In this document: piece after piece, positions 63,033 through 64,000 of the stretch | Layout of the letters: every line of letters begins with the position of its first letter | How positions within the stretch are numbered: position 1 is the stretch's first letter | Assembly: GCA_965198855.1 (NCBI GenBank) | Contig: CBDAPZ010000001.1 | Coordinates: forward strand, 1,178,001 to 1,242,000 | From: BOG-908 sp965198855 | GTDB taxonomy: Bacteria; Pseudomonadota; Alphaproteobacteria; Acetobacterales; Acetobacteraceae | Reading direction: 5' to 3' | DNA length: 64,000 nucleotides | Notes under the pieces: model-generated | The model's database searches: none | The model's input: only the letters and a program-made list of their open reading frames with translations | Told to the model about the DNA's origin: nothing | Program-made: the position numbers and the translations under genes

Positions 63033-64000
63033 ATGATGGGCAGTGAACACCACACTCAAAAATTGGCGCCGATTAGTCTCGGAAATGGCGTGTCTATCAA
63101 CGTACCGGTGATTTTGGCGCCCATGTCCGGCGTGACCGACCTGCCGTTTCGCCGACTGGCCAAACACCTCGGCACCGGCATGGTAGTCTCCGAAATGATC
63201 GCGTCCTGGGCGATGCTGCGGGAAAACCGCAACACGTTGCGCATGGCCGCCCTCGACGAAGGCACCGGCCCGCGTGCCATACAACTCGCCGGCTGCGAGC
63301 CGGCGGCCATGGCCGAAGCCGCCCGCATGTCGGCCGATCTCGGCGCGGACGTGATCGACATCAATTTCGGCTGCCCGGTCCGCAAGGTCGCCGTCGGCCA
63401 GCAGGCCGGCTCGGCCCTGATGCGCGACGAAGCTGCCGCCGCGCGCATCCTCGAAGCCACGGCCAAAGCCGTGAACGTGCCGGTGACGCTGAAAATGCGC
63501 ATGGGATGGGACCATCAAAGCCTCAACGCACCACGCATGGCGCAAATCGCGGAAGCCAGCGGCATACGCATGGTGACCGTGCATGGCCGCACTCGCCAGC
63601 AATTCTACACCGGCACCGCCGACTGGGATTTCGTCGCGAGCGTCAAACAGGCCGTCTCAATTCCGGTCATCGTCAATGGCGACATCCATAGTCCTGAGGA
63701 TGCCGCCGATGCGCGCGCGCGCTCCGGCGCCGACGGTGTGATGATAGGCCGCGCCTGCTATGGCCGCCCTTGGCTGCCCGCTCAGATTGCCCATTTTTTA
63801 AGCACTGGCAAATCTCTGCCTGAGCCGGACCTTTCTGCACAGAAGGGTATTCTGCTCGGCCACTACGAGGCGATGCTGACCCATTTCGGCGCGGATGCCG
63901 GACTGCGCTTGGCCCGCAAGCACGTCGCCTGGTATTCGCGCGGCCTGCCGGGATCCGCAGGCTTCCGCGCACAGATCATGCGCTTGAGCGATGCTCCTTC
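63033..64000 (+). CDS. dusB: tRNA-dihydrouridine synthase DusB, 3' end outside window
   Basis: Open to the window end; 322 codons visible. FMN-dependent reductase that makes dihydrouridine in tRNA. Seen: LAPMSGVTDLPFRRLA, QLAGCEPAAMAEAA, DINFGCPVRKV with the catalytic Cys, LKMRMGWD, TVHGRTRQQFYTGTADWD, VIVNGDIHS, GVMIGRACYGRPWL. ATG 63033 or the adjacent 63036 starts it. In alphaproteobacteria dusB (nifR3) commonly precedes ntrBC, which would lie beyond the window. Confidence 0.95.
   Translation, partial: MMGSEHHTQKLAPISLGNGVSINVPVILAPMSGVTDLPFRRLAKHLGTGMVVSEMIASWAMLRENRNTLRMAALDEGTGPRAIQLAGCEPAAMAEAARMSADLGADVIDINFGCPVRKVAVGQQAGSALMRDEAAAARILEATAKAVNVPVTLKMRMGWDHQSLNAPRMAQIAEASGIRMVTVHGRTRQQFYTGTADWDFVASVKQAVSIPVIVNGDIHSPEDAADARARSGADGVMIGRACYGRPWLPAQIAHFLSTGKSLPEPDLSAQKGILLGHYEAMLTHFGADAGLRLARKHVAWYSRGLPGSAGFRAQIMRLSDAP

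Overview
The window is GC-rich, gene-dense chromosomal DNA from an alphaproteobacterium. It most likely comes from an aerobic, bacteriochlorophyll-making member of the Acetobacteraceae (Acidiphilium/Rhodopila-like). This rests on a large photosynthesis gene block with the oxygen-dependent cyclase AcsF, a C4-type 5-aminolevulinate synthase, a Tat-exported high-potential iron-sulfur protein, a fused IspDF, and an alphaproteobacterial housekeeping order (erpA-xth / dgt-argS-SPOR-nagZ-scpAB-tat-serS). The genus is inference; no rRNA, tRNA, prophage, IS transposase or CRISPR array is visible.

Layout. 1-6.6 kb: 3' part of a class I ribonucleotide reductase, a secreted DUF885 metallopeptidase-like protein, a TonB-dependent receptor and an MBL-fold hydrolase. 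6.7-18.1 kb: housekeeping block with DNA repair, A-type Fe-S carrier, dGTPase, ArgS, cell wall and chromosome segregation genes, TatB/TatC and SerS. An inverted toxin-antitoxin pair with a frameshifted toxin lies between scpB and tatB, where tatA is often found. 18.1-24.6 kb: a complete SUF operon (Rrf2 regulator, sufB-C-D-S-U-T-A). 24.7-36 kb: Nudix hydrolase, an unusual AAA+ ATPase, a DEAD-box helicase with an RNA methyltransferase, a GH15 glucoamylase/trehalase-like enzyme, an MFS transporter, and a DUF1501/DUF1800 pair (DUF1800 frameshifted).

36.2-58.6 kb: photosynthesis gene cluster in two divergent operons. Leftward: aerR-ppsR-bchG-bchP-tspO-hemC. Rightward: bchF-N-B-H-L-M-lhaA-puhA-B-C-orf-acsF-puhE-hemA, followed by a HiPIP gene. 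The operons start from a shared 206-bp gap holding a 36-bp palindrome that looks like a PpsR operator overlapping two divergent -35 boxes. Together they cover entry into tetrapyrroles (hemA, hemC), Mg chelation (H subunit), ring E closure, dark protochlorophyllide reduction, esterification, reaction-centre H subunit and assembly factors, plus redox/B12-linked control. pufLM, bchCXYZ, bchID and crt genes are not in the window, so the cluster is split or continues elsewhere.

58.7-64 kb: a leftward gene string (ispDF, RMD1/DUF155-like membrane protein, lipoprotein, small helical protein, NarL-type response regulator) and the start of dusB.

Three families of short palindromic intergenic repeats run through the window. 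Several copies have entered coding sequence: N-termini of BchP and TspO, C-termini of the MFS protein and ScpB. This repeat traffic, the palindromic operator of the photosynthesis operons and the uncharacterised DUF155/lipoprotein string are the most interesting signals.
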